A stretch of 36,187 bases of DNA from Candidatus Altimarinota bacterium (GTDB lineage Bacteria; Patescibacteriota; Gracilibacteria; Absconditabacterales; Absconditicoccaceae), in contig JALUXR010000075.1 in the NCBI GenBank assembly GCA_027013285.1, positions 1 through 36,187 on the forward strand, in the 5' to 3' direction. Positions 21,438 through 31,443 of the stretch are shown here, piece after piece (the stretch's first letter is position 1; each line of letters opens with the position of its first letter). Below the pieces are notes generated by a model. That model saw only the letters and a program-made list of their open reading frames with translations, ran no database searches and was not told where the DNA came from. The translations under genes and the position numbers were made by a program.

Positions 21438-22616
21438 TTAGAATATTTTTTTTATCCAATCTTTAATTGCTGTAAGAAATCAGAAATTTAGTCATAAGCT
21501 AAATCATCATTCATCTCAATATTTTTCTTCCCATATATAGTTTCATATACAATTTAAGAATTGTAAATTTGTTCATAATTCTTGAAATTGAGGATCTATA
21601 ATTTTTCATCTTTTACAAGCTAAGCTAAAGTAATTTCTCGTAAATTCTTCAATATTTTTAATTTTACTTGTTCATCATGATAATATAATTCATCATGGTA
21701 ATCTTCCAGATACTCATTTTTCTTCCATTGCTTCAAGAATATATTTGTATATATCATCTTCAAGTCTAGCTTCTATAATGTTTGATAAGAAAACTTTATC
21801 AATTTCTCAATCAGTATCTATATTTTCATTATTCATAATAATTTCTCATTCTTCTTTTTTGATTTGTTCTGCTTGAGTATAATCTATCTTTAATCATATA
21901 GATATATCTTTTGTGATTTCTTCTCATCAAACAGGAATTACTCCATATCATAAGTTATTTCATTCTTCATAGATTACATAAGATGTTTGGTTTGTTCCTA
22001 TATCTATAAGTACACATCATAAATCTTTAGTTTCAGAGTCTAAACATCATTCTTCAAGTCATAAGATGTTTGGCATAAAATCGATGATATCAATTTCTAA
22101 TTTATCAAATATTTTTTCTAATTCTTTAAATATATTTGACGGAATCATAAAGACATTTGCTTTTAATTCTAATTTTCTTCCTTGTAATCAAATAGGATTT
22201 TTTGTTTTTTCAGTATCATCTATAATCCAAGTTGATGGTATTATTTTTAATACTTCATAATTTAATTCATCTATTGATTCTGGTATAGATTCTAATAAAG
22301 AAGAAACATCTTTTTCATTAATTTCTATATTTACTATCCTTTTATGGTTTGATGCTTTTATAATTTTCATATCAGGGTGTGAAAATCAAATGATAACATT
22401 ATCTATGGGTGCATCAACTTTTTTTGATAAATTATCAATAACTTTTAATATACTATTTGTTAAGTTATTTGAATCTAATATTTTTCATCTTTTTAGTCAA
22501 CTACTTTTGATCATATCTTTTGCTACGATGTTTGTGGTATCATCATATTCTTTTAGAAAGATTAATCATTTTATATATCAATTTCATATATCCAAAGAAC
22601 AGGTTAGTCAGTTCAT
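21438..22616 (-). CDS. ftsA: Cell division protein FtsA
   Basis: FtsA is the actin-like anchor that ties FtsZ filaments to the membrane. The 392-residue product begins MNGLTCSLDIGNGYIKG, giving the phosphate-1 loop within the first 20 residues and fixing the start at 22616. The second phosphate motif (VLIDIGTNQTSYVIY), the GGIILSGGTSKI adenosine motif and a C-terminal amphipathic helix (KDWIKKIF) for membrane binding are all visible. It is slightly shorter than typical FtsA and quite diverged. It lies upstream of ftsZ in the same direction. The 222 bases between it and the next, divergent gene hold promoters for both. Confidence 0.85.
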
Positions 22617-22776
22617 ATTTTGTTATAGATGATTAGGTATTAAAAGTATAACTACTATATATAGATTTTGCTTAATTAAATCAATGTTTAAGTAAATATT
22701 TATGATATAAAAAGGTTATCAAAGAAAAAGAATAGATATTTGTTAATTTTAATATTAAAATTTATAACTGAAAAAT

Positions 22777-22804
22777 TTGACAAAAAATGAATAATATTTA
22801 TTAT
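22777..22804 (+). promoter_or_regulatory. Candidate promoter of the 944-residue protein gene
   Basis: TTGACA at 22777-22782 and TATTAT at 22799-22804 are separated by 16 bases, close to a sigma-70 consensus. Transcription would start near 22811, about 28 bases before the ATG. The leader is A-rich and has no Shine-Dalgarno. Confidence 0.55.
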
Positions 22805-22838
22805 TTAGTAAAAGTTTTATAAAAAATAAAAATAAAAA

Positions 22839-25673
22839 ATGAAATTTAAGATTACTAATTTAAGTGTTTTATTTAATCTAGAGGCTTCTTTTTGAAGTAG
22901 TGTTGATACTCAAAAAAGTAAAGAAAAGAAAGAAACTGATAAACAAAAAATAGATAATTTACCTAAAAATGTTCAAGATTTTTTGTGATTAAAATGAGAT
23001 AAAGATACAGAAGTAAAAATTTCTAAAAATAAAAAATGAGAAACTGTTTATAATATTTCATATACAAATCATTGATTAAGAAGAAGTATAAAAGAAAAAG
23101 ATATTTTAGTATTAAGTGGACGATTATCTAAACAAACAGATGTTTTAAATTATATGAATAATATTAATTTAACTTTATTTGATTTTTTACTAAACATCCC
23201 ACCTAATGGGAATATTGAGAAGCAAGGTATAGCTGGAAAAATAAAGGATAATATAAGTGATATATTAAAAATAAAAAAATGATTAAATAAAAATCCTGAT
23301 GGATACTTAAAAGATAAAATATTAAAAAATACAAATTTTTGATTAGAATTTATGCGAACTTTTTTGTATTATATGAATTATCAATATTGAGATATAGATG
23401 AAGTAATTGATTTGGTAAATATATATGATAAAAAGCTTTTAAAATGAAAAACTAAAAAAGAAAATATAATTTATAATATTTTTGCAGATTTAGCTGATGG
23501 ATGTAAAAATCTAAATTTTTATGAAAATCCAAAATCTAAAAATATATTAGATAATTTAAAAATTGGAAAAGGAAAAATAGAAAATCCAAATATAGTTTGA
23601 TTTTATGATAGATATTTAGATTTAACTTCATTTAATTCCAATCAACTTGATTTATCCGAACCTATAAATGATAAAATTGATTTTACAGATTTAGAAGAAT
23701 ATAATGATTTGTGATTAGAAAAAAAACTTTGAAAATGAGAAAAAGTAACTCTAAATGAACTTATAGCTATAAATCTAGTTTTATCTTGAAAAAAAGAACT
23801 TTTAAAAGAAAATTTTAAGGATAATCAATTAAAAAATATTGCTAAGAAATTTTGATTTAATGATATGGAGTCTTTTAAAAAAGATATTTATAAAGAACAA
23901 ATATGAGATGAAAGATTTAATAATATTTATTTGAAATTTCCACTTAAGAAGGCTATAAGTATTGTTAAATGATTAAAAATTACTGTAAATCCTAATAATA
24001 AAAATAAAGAGATGGCTTATAAAAATTTTAAGCAAAATGTATTAGAAGCAAGTTTCAGCTTAGATGATACTGATAAGAAAGTCTTTTTGAATGTAATTAA
24101 TTGAGAATTAGAAAAATGAGGTTTTGAAAAAATAACTACTGAAAAATCAGATGAACAATATAAAACAAATATAGATAATTTATTTTTGATAATAAATAAT
24201 ATTGAATCTACAAAAATAGATTTTGATAAATTATTAGATAAATTTTCCCATAATATAGAATGTATAGATAAAAATAAAGCAAAAAATATATTAAGTAAAA
24301 TGTTTTCAAAAGATAATATCCCAAAATTAAGAGAAGAACTTAGTAAATCTCCTTTATCTCCTATGGAATTTATATTACAACAATTAGATGAAAAACAATT
24401 TTTTGATAATTTTAAAAATAAAAATAAATCTGTTTGAAAGAAAGAAAAACATAATATGGTTTATATGATGATGAAAAATTTTTTGGAACAGATAAAATGA
24501 AGACAAGCATTGAAAATTGAAAAATCTGTAGAGGGTAATAAACAATTAAATAATTTAATAGAAGATTTGTGAAGTAATATTTTTAAAGATTGAAAAGAAT
24601 GATCTCGAAAAATAAAAAAAGATTTAGCATTGGCAAATTTGAAATATGATATTTGAAAAGTTTTAGTAAATAATAATACAGAAATTTTAACCAAAGATTT
24701 TTTAGTTAACCATAAAGATGAAATATTAAGTTTAATTAAGAAACAATTTGGAGTTAATTTAAAAGATAATTGAAATTTGAATAAATATTATGATAATGTA
24801 AAAACTTTATTAGGTCAGTTAACAAAAAAAATTCCTTCATGATGAATTGAAATAAAATTAGATTTAAAAGGATTAGAACAAACAAGAAAATTGATAGAAT
24901 CTATTAAAAAAGATAACAAAAAATATGAAGAACTTGGATACAAGTGATATATTGAGTATCAGGAGAAATTAGAAAATGAGAAAAAGATGTTGGAACATGC
25001 TTGAACTCAAGTTGATGAAAATATTCCTTTAGAAAAATCTTTGTTTAAATGAGAATCTTGACAAGGAGTGCAAACAAAAATGAAAAATGAATGATGAATT
25101 TATACTTTACAAATGCATATTCCTTGAGAAAAAAATGTAATAGAAGTTAAATCATTAAAATTAGAAGATGCAAACAAAATTATTATGTCAAAGTATATAA
25201 AAAATATGTTTTGATTTAATTTGGATTTAAAGTGAAATTCTGATCAATTAAATAAAGTTATTTCAAGTCAAACAGATATTACAAAAGATGGGATAACTTC
25301 AGAAGATTTAAAAGATACTAGTAGTTTTTTGCAAAATTATATTTATGAAACTTTTTATAAGGAGGGTAATGATAAATCTAAGAAGTTTTTGAAAAATAAT
25401 GATTTAAATATTTATGATTTGTATAACAAACCAGAAGATTTTTCACAAAGATTTGTTCAAGGCATGAAAAAACAAGTAAATATGTGATGATTTCAAGCTG
25501 ATTTTGATAAATTTAATTTAGATTTGAGTTGATTATGAGAAAACTTTTTTGATAAAAATTTAATTAAAACACATAAAGAGGAAGTAGATGATAATGGAAG
25601 AGATTTTTATAAGAATGAAGGAAATTGAGTATTTTCTAGTTTAACAAATAGGGTTAAAAAAATGTTTGGATAA
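22839..25673 (+). CDS. Large lysine-rich protein of unknown family (944 residues)
   Basis: I do not recognise this protein. It begins MKFKITNLSVLFNLEASFG, then becomes strongly polar (Lys, Asp, Glu, Asn), mostly helical, with no clear membrane segment or signal peptide and no known catalytic motif. A more beta-rich stretch with hydrophobic alternation occurs near 750-790 (TKMKNEGGIYTLQMHIPGEK). It is transcribed alone from a near-consensus promoter and is convergent with rlmE 71 bases away. Continuous reading through dozens of TGA codons, ending in TAA, supports one intact gene. It could be a cytoplasmic structural protein or a cargo exported by an unknown route; I have no evidence for either. 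Confidence 0.7.
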
Positions 25674-25744
25674 AATTATAAATCCTGGATTATTTTGTGA
25701 ATAATGAGTTGTATTATGAAAATATTTTAAAATAATAGATAAAA

Positions 25745-26338
25745 TTAAGCTATCTTAATTATGTAGATTTCTTTTGAAATTTTCCTTACTGAATCTGGTT
25801 TGAAAGTTTTTATTTTTTTTCAGCCATATTTTTTTTTAAGTTCAAATATAAATTGGTCAAATCAAGGTCCCATAAAAATTTTGATAACAAATTTTCAATT
25901 TTCTTTTAAAAAAGTATCATAAAGTGGTAGAGTAGATTTGATAAGTTCCAAACTTCTGATACTATCTATATCCTTAAATCAAATAGTATTTGGTGCCATA
26001 TCGGAAGTGATAACATCTAGTTTTTCAATGTTGTGTGTTTTCAATATGTCCTTTACTTTTTCAATATCTGTAGCATCTTGGACATAACAATGAGTTTTTT
26101 TTAGATTAAGTTGGGTAGCTTTTAAATCTAATCAAATTATTTTACTTTTCGAAGCTGTGATCTTATCTAAATATTGCACCCAACTTCCTGGAGCACACCC
26201 AATGTCGAGGATATTTAATTTTTCTTTTTTATGGAATAGTTTAAATTTTTTATCTATTTCTTCTAGTTTAAAAATACTTCTTGCTTTGTATCATTCTTTT
26301 TTTGCTTTTTTAAAATAGAAATCTTGTGGGTCAAACAT
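25745..26338 (-). CDS. rlmE: 23S rRNA 2'-O-methyltransferase RlmE (FtsJ/RrmJ)
   Basis: RlmE methylates the ribose of U2552 in the 23S rRNA A-loop, aiding 50S assembly. The 197-residue product is compact and full length. The S-adenosylmethionine motif is DIGCAPGSWVQYL, and the K-D-K-E catalytic tetrad appears as Lys in ARSIFKLEEI, Asp in SDMAPN, Lys in GKFVIKIF and Glu in SKEIYIIK. The substrate loop is somewhat diverged. It is convergent with the 944-residue gene. The 477-base palindrome-rich gap lies upstream. Confidence 0.92.
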
Positions 26339-26409
26339 TGTAATTAATTGTTAATTGTAAATTAAATATTTTTGTCATCTCAGACTTGATTCGGGACCTT
26401 CTTTTTTAT

Positions 26410-26439
26410 GTTCTTCTTTATCTTGATACAAAGAAGAAC
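26410..26439. repeat. 10-bp perfect inverted repeat, 10-base loop
   Basis: GTTCTTCTTT and AAAGAAGAAC flank ATCTTGATAC. A second, overlapping pairing TCTTGAT/ATCAAGA exists with sequence to about 26452. No T-run follows, so it is not a simple terminator. Confidence 0.6.
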
Positions 26440-26736
26440 CAAGAAAGATCAAGACACATTACCAGATTAAATTGTTTTAACTTTACTGGTTACAGTCTTT
26501 AACTGATAAATACTGACTCATTCTTTAGATTTAGATATTTAGTTGGTAGACTTGTTCCCTCCCACAAGTGGGTTCCGAGGTCGCAAGTTTTTATCAGGTT
26601 TTTGTAAAATAAATCTTGTATGTAAATTAGTTTCTATAAATTAGCAATTTTGTAGCTTTTATTAGTTAATGAAATTAATTTCATCGTCATTATATTTGTG
26701 TCGAAAAATTGTTGTCTGTGATTTATTTGGAAACTT

Positions 26737-26811
26737 GTCCCCGGACTCAAAATCTATAAATGTATATAAAATTAATTATTTATCATAATAAACTTTGTAG
26801 AGTCCGGGGAC
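26737..26811. repeat. 12-bp GC-rich perfect inverted repeats flanking a 51-base AT-rich core
   Basis: GTCCCCGGACTC (26737-26748) and GAGTCCGGGGAC (26800-26811) are exact reverse complements, very GC-rich in an AT-rich genome. The core has no gene. The right arm ends 4 bases before the stop of the glycosyltransferase gene. There is no evident target duplication and no T-run. It could be a miniature mobile element, a long-loop hairpin stabilising the 3' end, or a protein-binding site. Confidence 0.6.
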
Positions 26812-26815
26812 TATT

Positions 26816-27859
26816 TTAAAGATTTACTACAATATTTTCTAACTTATCGAAACTATCGATTAATATTTTTTTTCAAGGAATGTCTTTGATAGCTCCATCG
26901 TTTATACTTATAAGAGTTTTTCATAATTTTCCAACTTGAAAATTTACAATTCAGAAACTTTCTTTAGTTAAATTTATGACAGCTTGAGAGTTTTCAATTA
27001 TATTCCAGTAATCATCATTTGTATCAGAAATATGTCATAAAAACTTAATATTATTTTTTGCTATATTTTGTAAATATTTTCTATCTGGACCATCTCACAT
27101 AATAACTAAAGGTAGTCATATCTTATTAAAAACTTCTATAATTTTGTCTAAATATTTTACAAATCTCACGGTTCTTCATACAAATAAGTAATATTTTTTA
27201 TTTAAGTTGTATTTTTTAATTACATCTATTTTTTTATAATTTGGTATTTTTACTTTTGGAAATATGACTTTTCAGCTTTTTATTCAATAAATTTGATTTG
27301 CAAGTTTTTTTGTGTAGTTTGAGTTAAAATATATTTTATCAAAGTTTATGTATTTTTTGTCCCATATTTTAAGATATTTTGAAGAAAATTTGAATATAAG
27401 TTTTTTGATTCATAAGAATTTGTTTTCATATTCATCGTAATGTGACCAAATGTATTGCATGCCTGAGTGTAGGTAGAGTATTTTTGATTTGTTGTTGTCT
27501 ATGTTTTTTCAAATAGCAAATGATGAAATTATTAGAATATCTGGATTATATTTTTTAATTTTTTGAGAAAGTAATTTAGTGAAGATAGGGAATATTGGTA
27601 GTAAATTTCTATAATATCTTGATATATTTTTTCAGTTTAAAACTGAGTTTATTTTAATATTTGTTGGATTTGGAAAATTAGGAGAATGAAAATTTGTAAA
27701 TATTTCAGTTTGTATATTTGTTGTATCTCAAAATTGTTTTAAATCTTGATATATTTTTGATTCTTTATTTTGAGTTAGGACGTCTTGGATGATATCGAAA
27801 AAGACTTTTTCTGCTCAACCAGGAGAAACTAACCAATCGTGGATGAAAGCTACTTTCAT
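26816..27859 (-). CDS. GT4-family glycosyltransferase
   Basis: The 347-residue product has the two-lobe GT-B layout: N-terminal MKVAFIHDWLVSPGGAEKV, the LLFVGR-like strand YYLFVGRTVRFVKYLDKII that opens the second lobe, IMGDGPD, and ESFGIVNFQ near the C-terminus. GT4 enzymes transfer a sugar from a nucleotide or lipid donor during polysaccharide or glycolipid synthesis. The usual E-x7-E motif is changed: the second Glu is Gln (ESFGIVNFQ), and the following GKLGKT replaces the normal EAMAxG. A TATTAT box lies 12 bases before the ATG. Substrates cannot be deduced. Confidence 0.83.
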
Positions 27860-27922
27860 AGTTTAAATTTTATAATAAATTGGAATGTATTGTTTATACT
27901 TATTGAAAAAGGAATTTAAAGT

Positions 27923-27954
27923 AAAAAAAATACTAACCTACGAATAGATTAGTA
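27923..27954 (-). terminator. Rho-independent terminator of the HU gene with TTCG tetraloop
   Basis: On the minus strand TACTAATCTA-TTCG-TAGGTTAGTA forms a 10-bp stem (one G-U pair) capped by a stable UUCG tetraloop and followed by eight T. It lies 20 bases after the HU stop. Confidence 0.88.
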
Positions 27955-27973
27955 TAAACTAAATATATAGTTT

Positions 27974-28252
27974 TTATTCATTAACAGCTTTTTTAAATTC
28001 TGTACCAACTTTGAAACCAACAACATTTCTAGCAGGAATTTGAATTTTTTTACTAGTATCTTGTGGATTAACACCTTCTCTAGCTTCTCTATGAGATAAT
28101 TTATAAGTACCAAAACCTTGGATTCTTACTTCTTTATCTTCTTTAACACCTTCTGTTACAGTAGCTGTAAAAGTATTTACGAATTCACCAGCTAATTTTT
28201 TACTTACATCTAATTTTTCAGCAATTCTTGCTATTAATTCTGTTTTTGTCAT
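27974..28252 (-). CDS. HU-family DNA-binding protein
   Basis: HU dimers bend and compact DNA. The 92-residue product matches the family throughout: MTKTELIARIAEKLDVSKK at the N-terminus, the RIQGFGTYKLSHREAREG core, and the arm region ending IPARNVVGFKVGTEFKKAV with the proline that intercalates in DNA (IPARN). All seven glycines are GGN; there is no TGA codon, unlike nearly all other genes here, consistent with selection in a highly expressed gene. It has its own promoter, a 5' hairpin and a strong terminator, so it is a single-gene unit. Confidence 0.97.
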   Translation of the reverse strand: MTKTELIARIAEKLDVSKKLAGEFVNTFTATVTEGVKEDKEVRIQGFGTYKLSHREAREGVNPQDTSKKIQIPARNVVGFKVGTEFKKAVNE

Positions 28253-28285
28253 TTTAACAAATAATGATATAAAATATTACAATTA

Positions 28286-28299
28286 AGCTGTAATCAGCT
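28286..28299 (-). promoter_or_regulatory. Hairpin in the 5' leader of the HU mRNA
   Basis: AGCTG-ATTA-CAGCT is a perfect 5-bp stem. With the predicted start near 28301 it sits at the very 5' end of the transcript, where such hairpins can protect mRNA from decay. Confidence 0.4.
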
Positions 28300-28307
28300 C
28301 TATGACT

Positions 28308-28335
28308 ACTATATAAAGTTTTTTAGCTATTTCAA
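28308..28335 (-). promoter_or_regulatory. HU promoter
   Basis: On the minus strand TTGAAA (28335-28330) and TATAGT (28313-28308) are separated by 16 bases, about 50 bases before the ATG. Confidence 0.6.
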
Positions 28336-28404
28336 GACTTTTTTATAATAAAATTATTTTATAAAACATTACTTATTTACAGTGTTTTCCTAGTTTTTGT
28401 AAAA

Positions 28405-28662
28405 TTACTTTAAAATTGCTTGCAGTAAATTTTTAATATTTTTAATCATATTTACTGAAAGATAGATGTATCAAGCATAATCTATTATTTCAAAACTTTC
28501 AATTTTTTTTTCTATCAAAGTGTATTTTATAATAAATTTTCATGAGGGTAGTTCTAAGTTAGCAATATAATTATTTGTATCAAATTCTTCTGTTTTTAAA
28601 CAAATATTTCATCTATTTATTTTTATGTTATTGCTTTTTTTAAATAATTGTAATTGTTGCAT
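28405..28662 (-). CDS. Small unknown protein (85 residues)
   Basis: The frame MQQLQLFKKSNNIKINRGN... is uninterrupted if TGA is glycine and ends in TAA. It is predicted alpha/beta, soluble and basic, with alternating hydrophobics in FIIKYTLIEKKIESFEIIDYAGYIYLSV and an amphipathic C-terminal helix. No family is recognised. It is upstream of HU on the same strand, but HU has its own promoter. The amino-acid composition looks protein-like; no other support is available. Confidence 0.5.
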
Positions 28663-28716
28663 AATTATATTTTATTTTAAATTTGAGATGAAGAAAAAAA
28701 CTACTTTAGCAGTTCT

Positions 28717-28728
28717 TTAAGTACTTAA
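28717..28728. repeat. 12-bp palindrome TTAAGTACTTAA
   Basis: A perfect palindrome between the divergent 85-residue gene and the AbiEi-like gene. It could be an operator. Confidence 0.3.
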
Positions 28729-28774
28729 CTTATTTGGATGTTTAGTTTATATCCTTTTTTAGATTTAAAACAAC

Positions 28775-28841
28775 AGAAACATTGATTTAATTTTTATAGA
28801 AACATTGTATTGATTTTTATAGAAATATTATTATTATTTAT
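28775..28841. repeat. Tandem 23-base direct repeats upstream of the AbiEi-like gene
   Basis: Two adjacent 23-base units (28775-28797 and 28798-28820) begin AGAAACATTG and end ATTTTTAT-like, differing at only a few positions; a decayed third unit begins AGAAATATT at 28821. They lie 36 to 100 bases before the ATG, a plausible position for an operator bound by the regulator itself. Confidence 0.6.
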
Positions 28842-28876
28842 TTAACTTAAATTTACTTATTTAGCTTTATTTGAGA

Positions 28877-29641
28877 ATGATACAATCTAACAATTATGTT
28901 AAAAAACTTTTAAAAAAGAAAAATAAAATTATTTGAATAGAAGATTTAAAAAATATGTTTAGGTCTGTCAATGATGAAATTTCTGACAAACAGATTTACA
29001 AACAAATTTATTATTTAAAAAATAAGTGATATATTATTTCACTTAAAAAGGATTTATTTTATATTAAAAATTTTGATGATGAAATTGATGTAGATGATAT
29101 TATTGAAAAAAATTATTGGAAAATATTAAAAAAAAATATTCAAGAAAAATATTTAAAAAATTATTTTATTGGATGAATAAAGTCTTTGGAAATTTGGAAT
29201 AATAATTTTTCTATTCCAGATAATTTAGTCCTTATAAATTTATATAAAAGATCGTCAGAAGTGATTTTAAAATGAAAAAAAAGTCAGAATGTTAATTATA
29301 AAATAAAATGATTTGATAATGAAAAAGCTTTTAGATATTTTAAAAAACAAACTACTACTACTTATATTGATTGAAAATCTTTTAATATTTCAAATTATGA
29401 ATTGTCACTTTTGGAAAGTTTATATTCTTTATCAATAGAAGATGAAAGATATGTAATAGAGCTTATTAAAAAAAATATTAGAAAAAATTATAAAAAGATA
29501 AATGTAGATGTTTTTGAGTATTTTCTTAAATATTGAAAATATGGCTCTTCTGTAAAAAAAATTTATGAATTAGCTTTATGAATTAGACCAGATTTTGCTG
29601 AAAAAATACAAAAAATTTTGAAAAAATGGTATTGGATGTAA
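28877..29641 (+). CDS. AbiEi-like winged-helix transcriptional regulator/antitoxin, tentative
   Basis: The 254-residue product resembles AbiEi (COG5340) proteins, the antitoxin-regulators of type IV toxin-antitoxin systems. An N-terminal winged helix (about 5-62) ends in the typical LKNKGYIISLKKDLFYI wing. A middle segment YFIGGIKSLEIWN corresponds to the 'Y-I-G-x-x-S-A-L' block, and YELSLLESLYSL matches the later 'E-x-x-L-L-D-x-L' helix. Similarity is by pattern only and diverged. The expected partner, an AbiEii nucleotidyltransferase toxin, is not adjacent: the next gene is murG on the opposite strand. It may be an orphan regulator. Tandem repeats upstream could be its binding sites. Confidence 0.5.
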
Positions 29642-29737
29642 AATAATTAATAATTGAGAATGGATAATTGGGACAGGATGTTAGTATTTAGCAGGATTAT
29701 AGGATGGAAATAACTGATAATTATTGTCTGTGATATG

Positions 29738-30796
29738 TTATTTTAATATTTTATCTAAAATTATTTGTTTATTGTCTGTGTTTTTTTTGTATGTGCCTTC
29801 GGTTTTTTTATAATTTGAAAGTTTTTGTAATTCAGCTTCGAGTTTGTTTAAAAAATTTTTATCAAGCTGTGAAACTAAAATATCTCATTTTTTTTGATAT
29901 TCTACTGCATTGAAATATTGGTGATTTCAGCCTGTAAAGGGTAGGGGAACTATAATCTTTTTTATATCAAATTGATCTTGTTCTGATAAAGATGTAGCTG
30001 ATCATCTCGTAATAGAAATATCTGTTTTTTTGTATAGATCTATGAGTTCGTCTTGTGATAAAAATCAGAAAAATTTAACATTATTGTATTTTTCAAAGAT
30101 ATCTTGTTTATTTAATAATCCTCATACTATGAAAATATTAAATTCTTGTAATTTTCAATTATCTAAAAGCTTTTTTATTCATTCTATGATGATTTTTGCT
30201 CATTGACTTCATCATATTACAAGTAAATTTGTTTTTCAACTTTTTTTGTAAATTCATTTTTCTTGATAAAATTTGTTTGATATGATTTGTCATACAGTTT
30301 GTATATTTTGATTTTTAAAATATTTTTTTGAATAGTCAAATCATACAAAAACATAGTTGGCAAACTTTGAAACTATTTTATTTACAAGTCATGGTATTGT
30401 GTCAGATTCATGTAAGTATATTTTTTTTCATAAAATTTTTCAAACTAAAGATGGATTAAATGCTACAAATCATCATTTTGAGAAAATAAAATTAGGTTTG
30501 TATTTTAAAATATAGAAAAAAGATTGGAAAAATCATATTAAGTTTTTTCATAAATCTATAGTATTTAAATATAAATTTTTAAAAGACAGTCATCTTCTTA
30601 TTTTTCAAGAAAGAACAGGTAAAAATACAATATTATATCAATTATTTTTTAACTCTTTAGTTATTTTTTCTTCTAATGAATTTTTATTTCCAAACCAAAG
30701 TATTTGGTATTTTGGTTTATTTATATTTTCAATTAAACTTTTTATTGGAAAGATATGTCCTCAACTTCACCCACCTGCAAATGCAATAGTTTTCAT
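29738..30796 (-). CDS. murG: UDP-GlcNAc:lipid I N-acetylglucosaminyltransferase MurG
   Basis: MurG makes lipid II on the inner face of the membrane. The 352-residue product has the N-terminal glycine loop AGGGSGGHIFP (residues 7-17; two glycines are TGA), the KGGFVAFNPS block, YLHESD in place of the usual HEQN, VIGGSQGA that opens the second lobe, and PFTGGNHQYFNA with the conserved NHQ-x-x-NA motif. It is the last gene of the uvrB'-coiled-coil-unknown-murG run; the gap to the preceding stop is 16 bases. The TSLSEQDQF segment, normally T-x-x-E, differs slightly. Confidence 0.93.
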
Positions 30797-30812
30797 ATAT
30801 ATTTTTGATAAT

Positions 30813-31433
30813 TTAAATATTTTTTAACATATCTTGAAGTTTTATTTTTGTATTATTTAAATAATTCATTTTTTGAATAATTATTATATTAGGATAGTTT
30901 ATATTTATTTCAAGTTGTTCATCTATTTTTTTGAGAATTATTTTTATCCATTTTCTTGATATTTTTTTATCTTTACTTTTTCATATTAAGTGTTCTCATA
31001 AATTTATAATGTTATTATTTATTTGAATCTTATACTTTATATTATTTTCATATTTTTCTAATGATTTTTTTGAATATTTTAGTGATTTTTCTGCATATTC
31101 TATTTGTAATGATTTTTTAAATAAATGTTTAGCTATATATCAAGCATGTCCATAAAAATGTGAATTTATTTTATAATCTTGAACTTGTTCAGATAATTTT
31201 ATTCATACTTCATTTAATCTTAATATTTTTTTTAATTCTTCAATAGAAAAAAAATATTTTCTTCATTTAAAAAATAAAAATGCTACTTTTGTAGATTGTT
31301 TAAGGGCATATATATTTTTTACTTCATATGGGTGAATTTCTAATAATTCTTGAATGATTTTTTGTCATTTGATAATTTCATTTTCCGTATAATTATTATT
31401 CTTTTGATTTAATTGGTATAATATATTTTTCAT
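30813..31433 (-). CDS. Unknown helical protein (206 residues)
   Basis: The product is lysine- and asparagine-rich and mostly helical. The segment YIAKHLFKKSLQIEYAEKSL and the next helices look like degenerate TPR-type repeats, which is only suggestive. There is no signal peptide, membrane helix or known motif. It starts 10 bases after the stop of the coiled-coil gene and ends 16 bases before murG, so it belongs to the same operon. Base composition is even more AT-rich than that of murG. Confidence 0.55.
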
Positions 31434-31443
31434 TTTTTTTATG

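Larger units (their letters stand above)
26339..26815. other. Palindrome-rich intergenic region without a gene
   Basis: This is the only gap over 300 bases. I find no convincing reading frame. Parts are clearly richer in G+C than the surroundings. It holds a degenerate palindrome (26374-26400), an inverted repeat (26410-26439), CCCACAAGTGGG (26561-26572), ATGAAATTAATTTCAT (26669-26684) and a 12-bp inverted repeat pair (26737-26811). It may be a graveyard of small intergenic repeats, or may encode a structured RNA. Confidence 0.5.

Noticed and set aside
22787..22822. 11-codon frame MNNIYYLVKVL before the 944-residue gene
   Set aside because: It overlaps the predicted promoter, lacks a ribosome site and is too short to distinguish from chance.
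25743..25760. AATTAAG/CTTAATT hairpin as rlmE terminator
   Set aside because: It lies within the last codons of rlmE, is purely weak AT pairing apart from two G-C pairs, and is not followed by a T-run.
28775..28841. CRISPR-like array
   Set aside because: The units are directly tandem with no spacers, and no cas genes are present.
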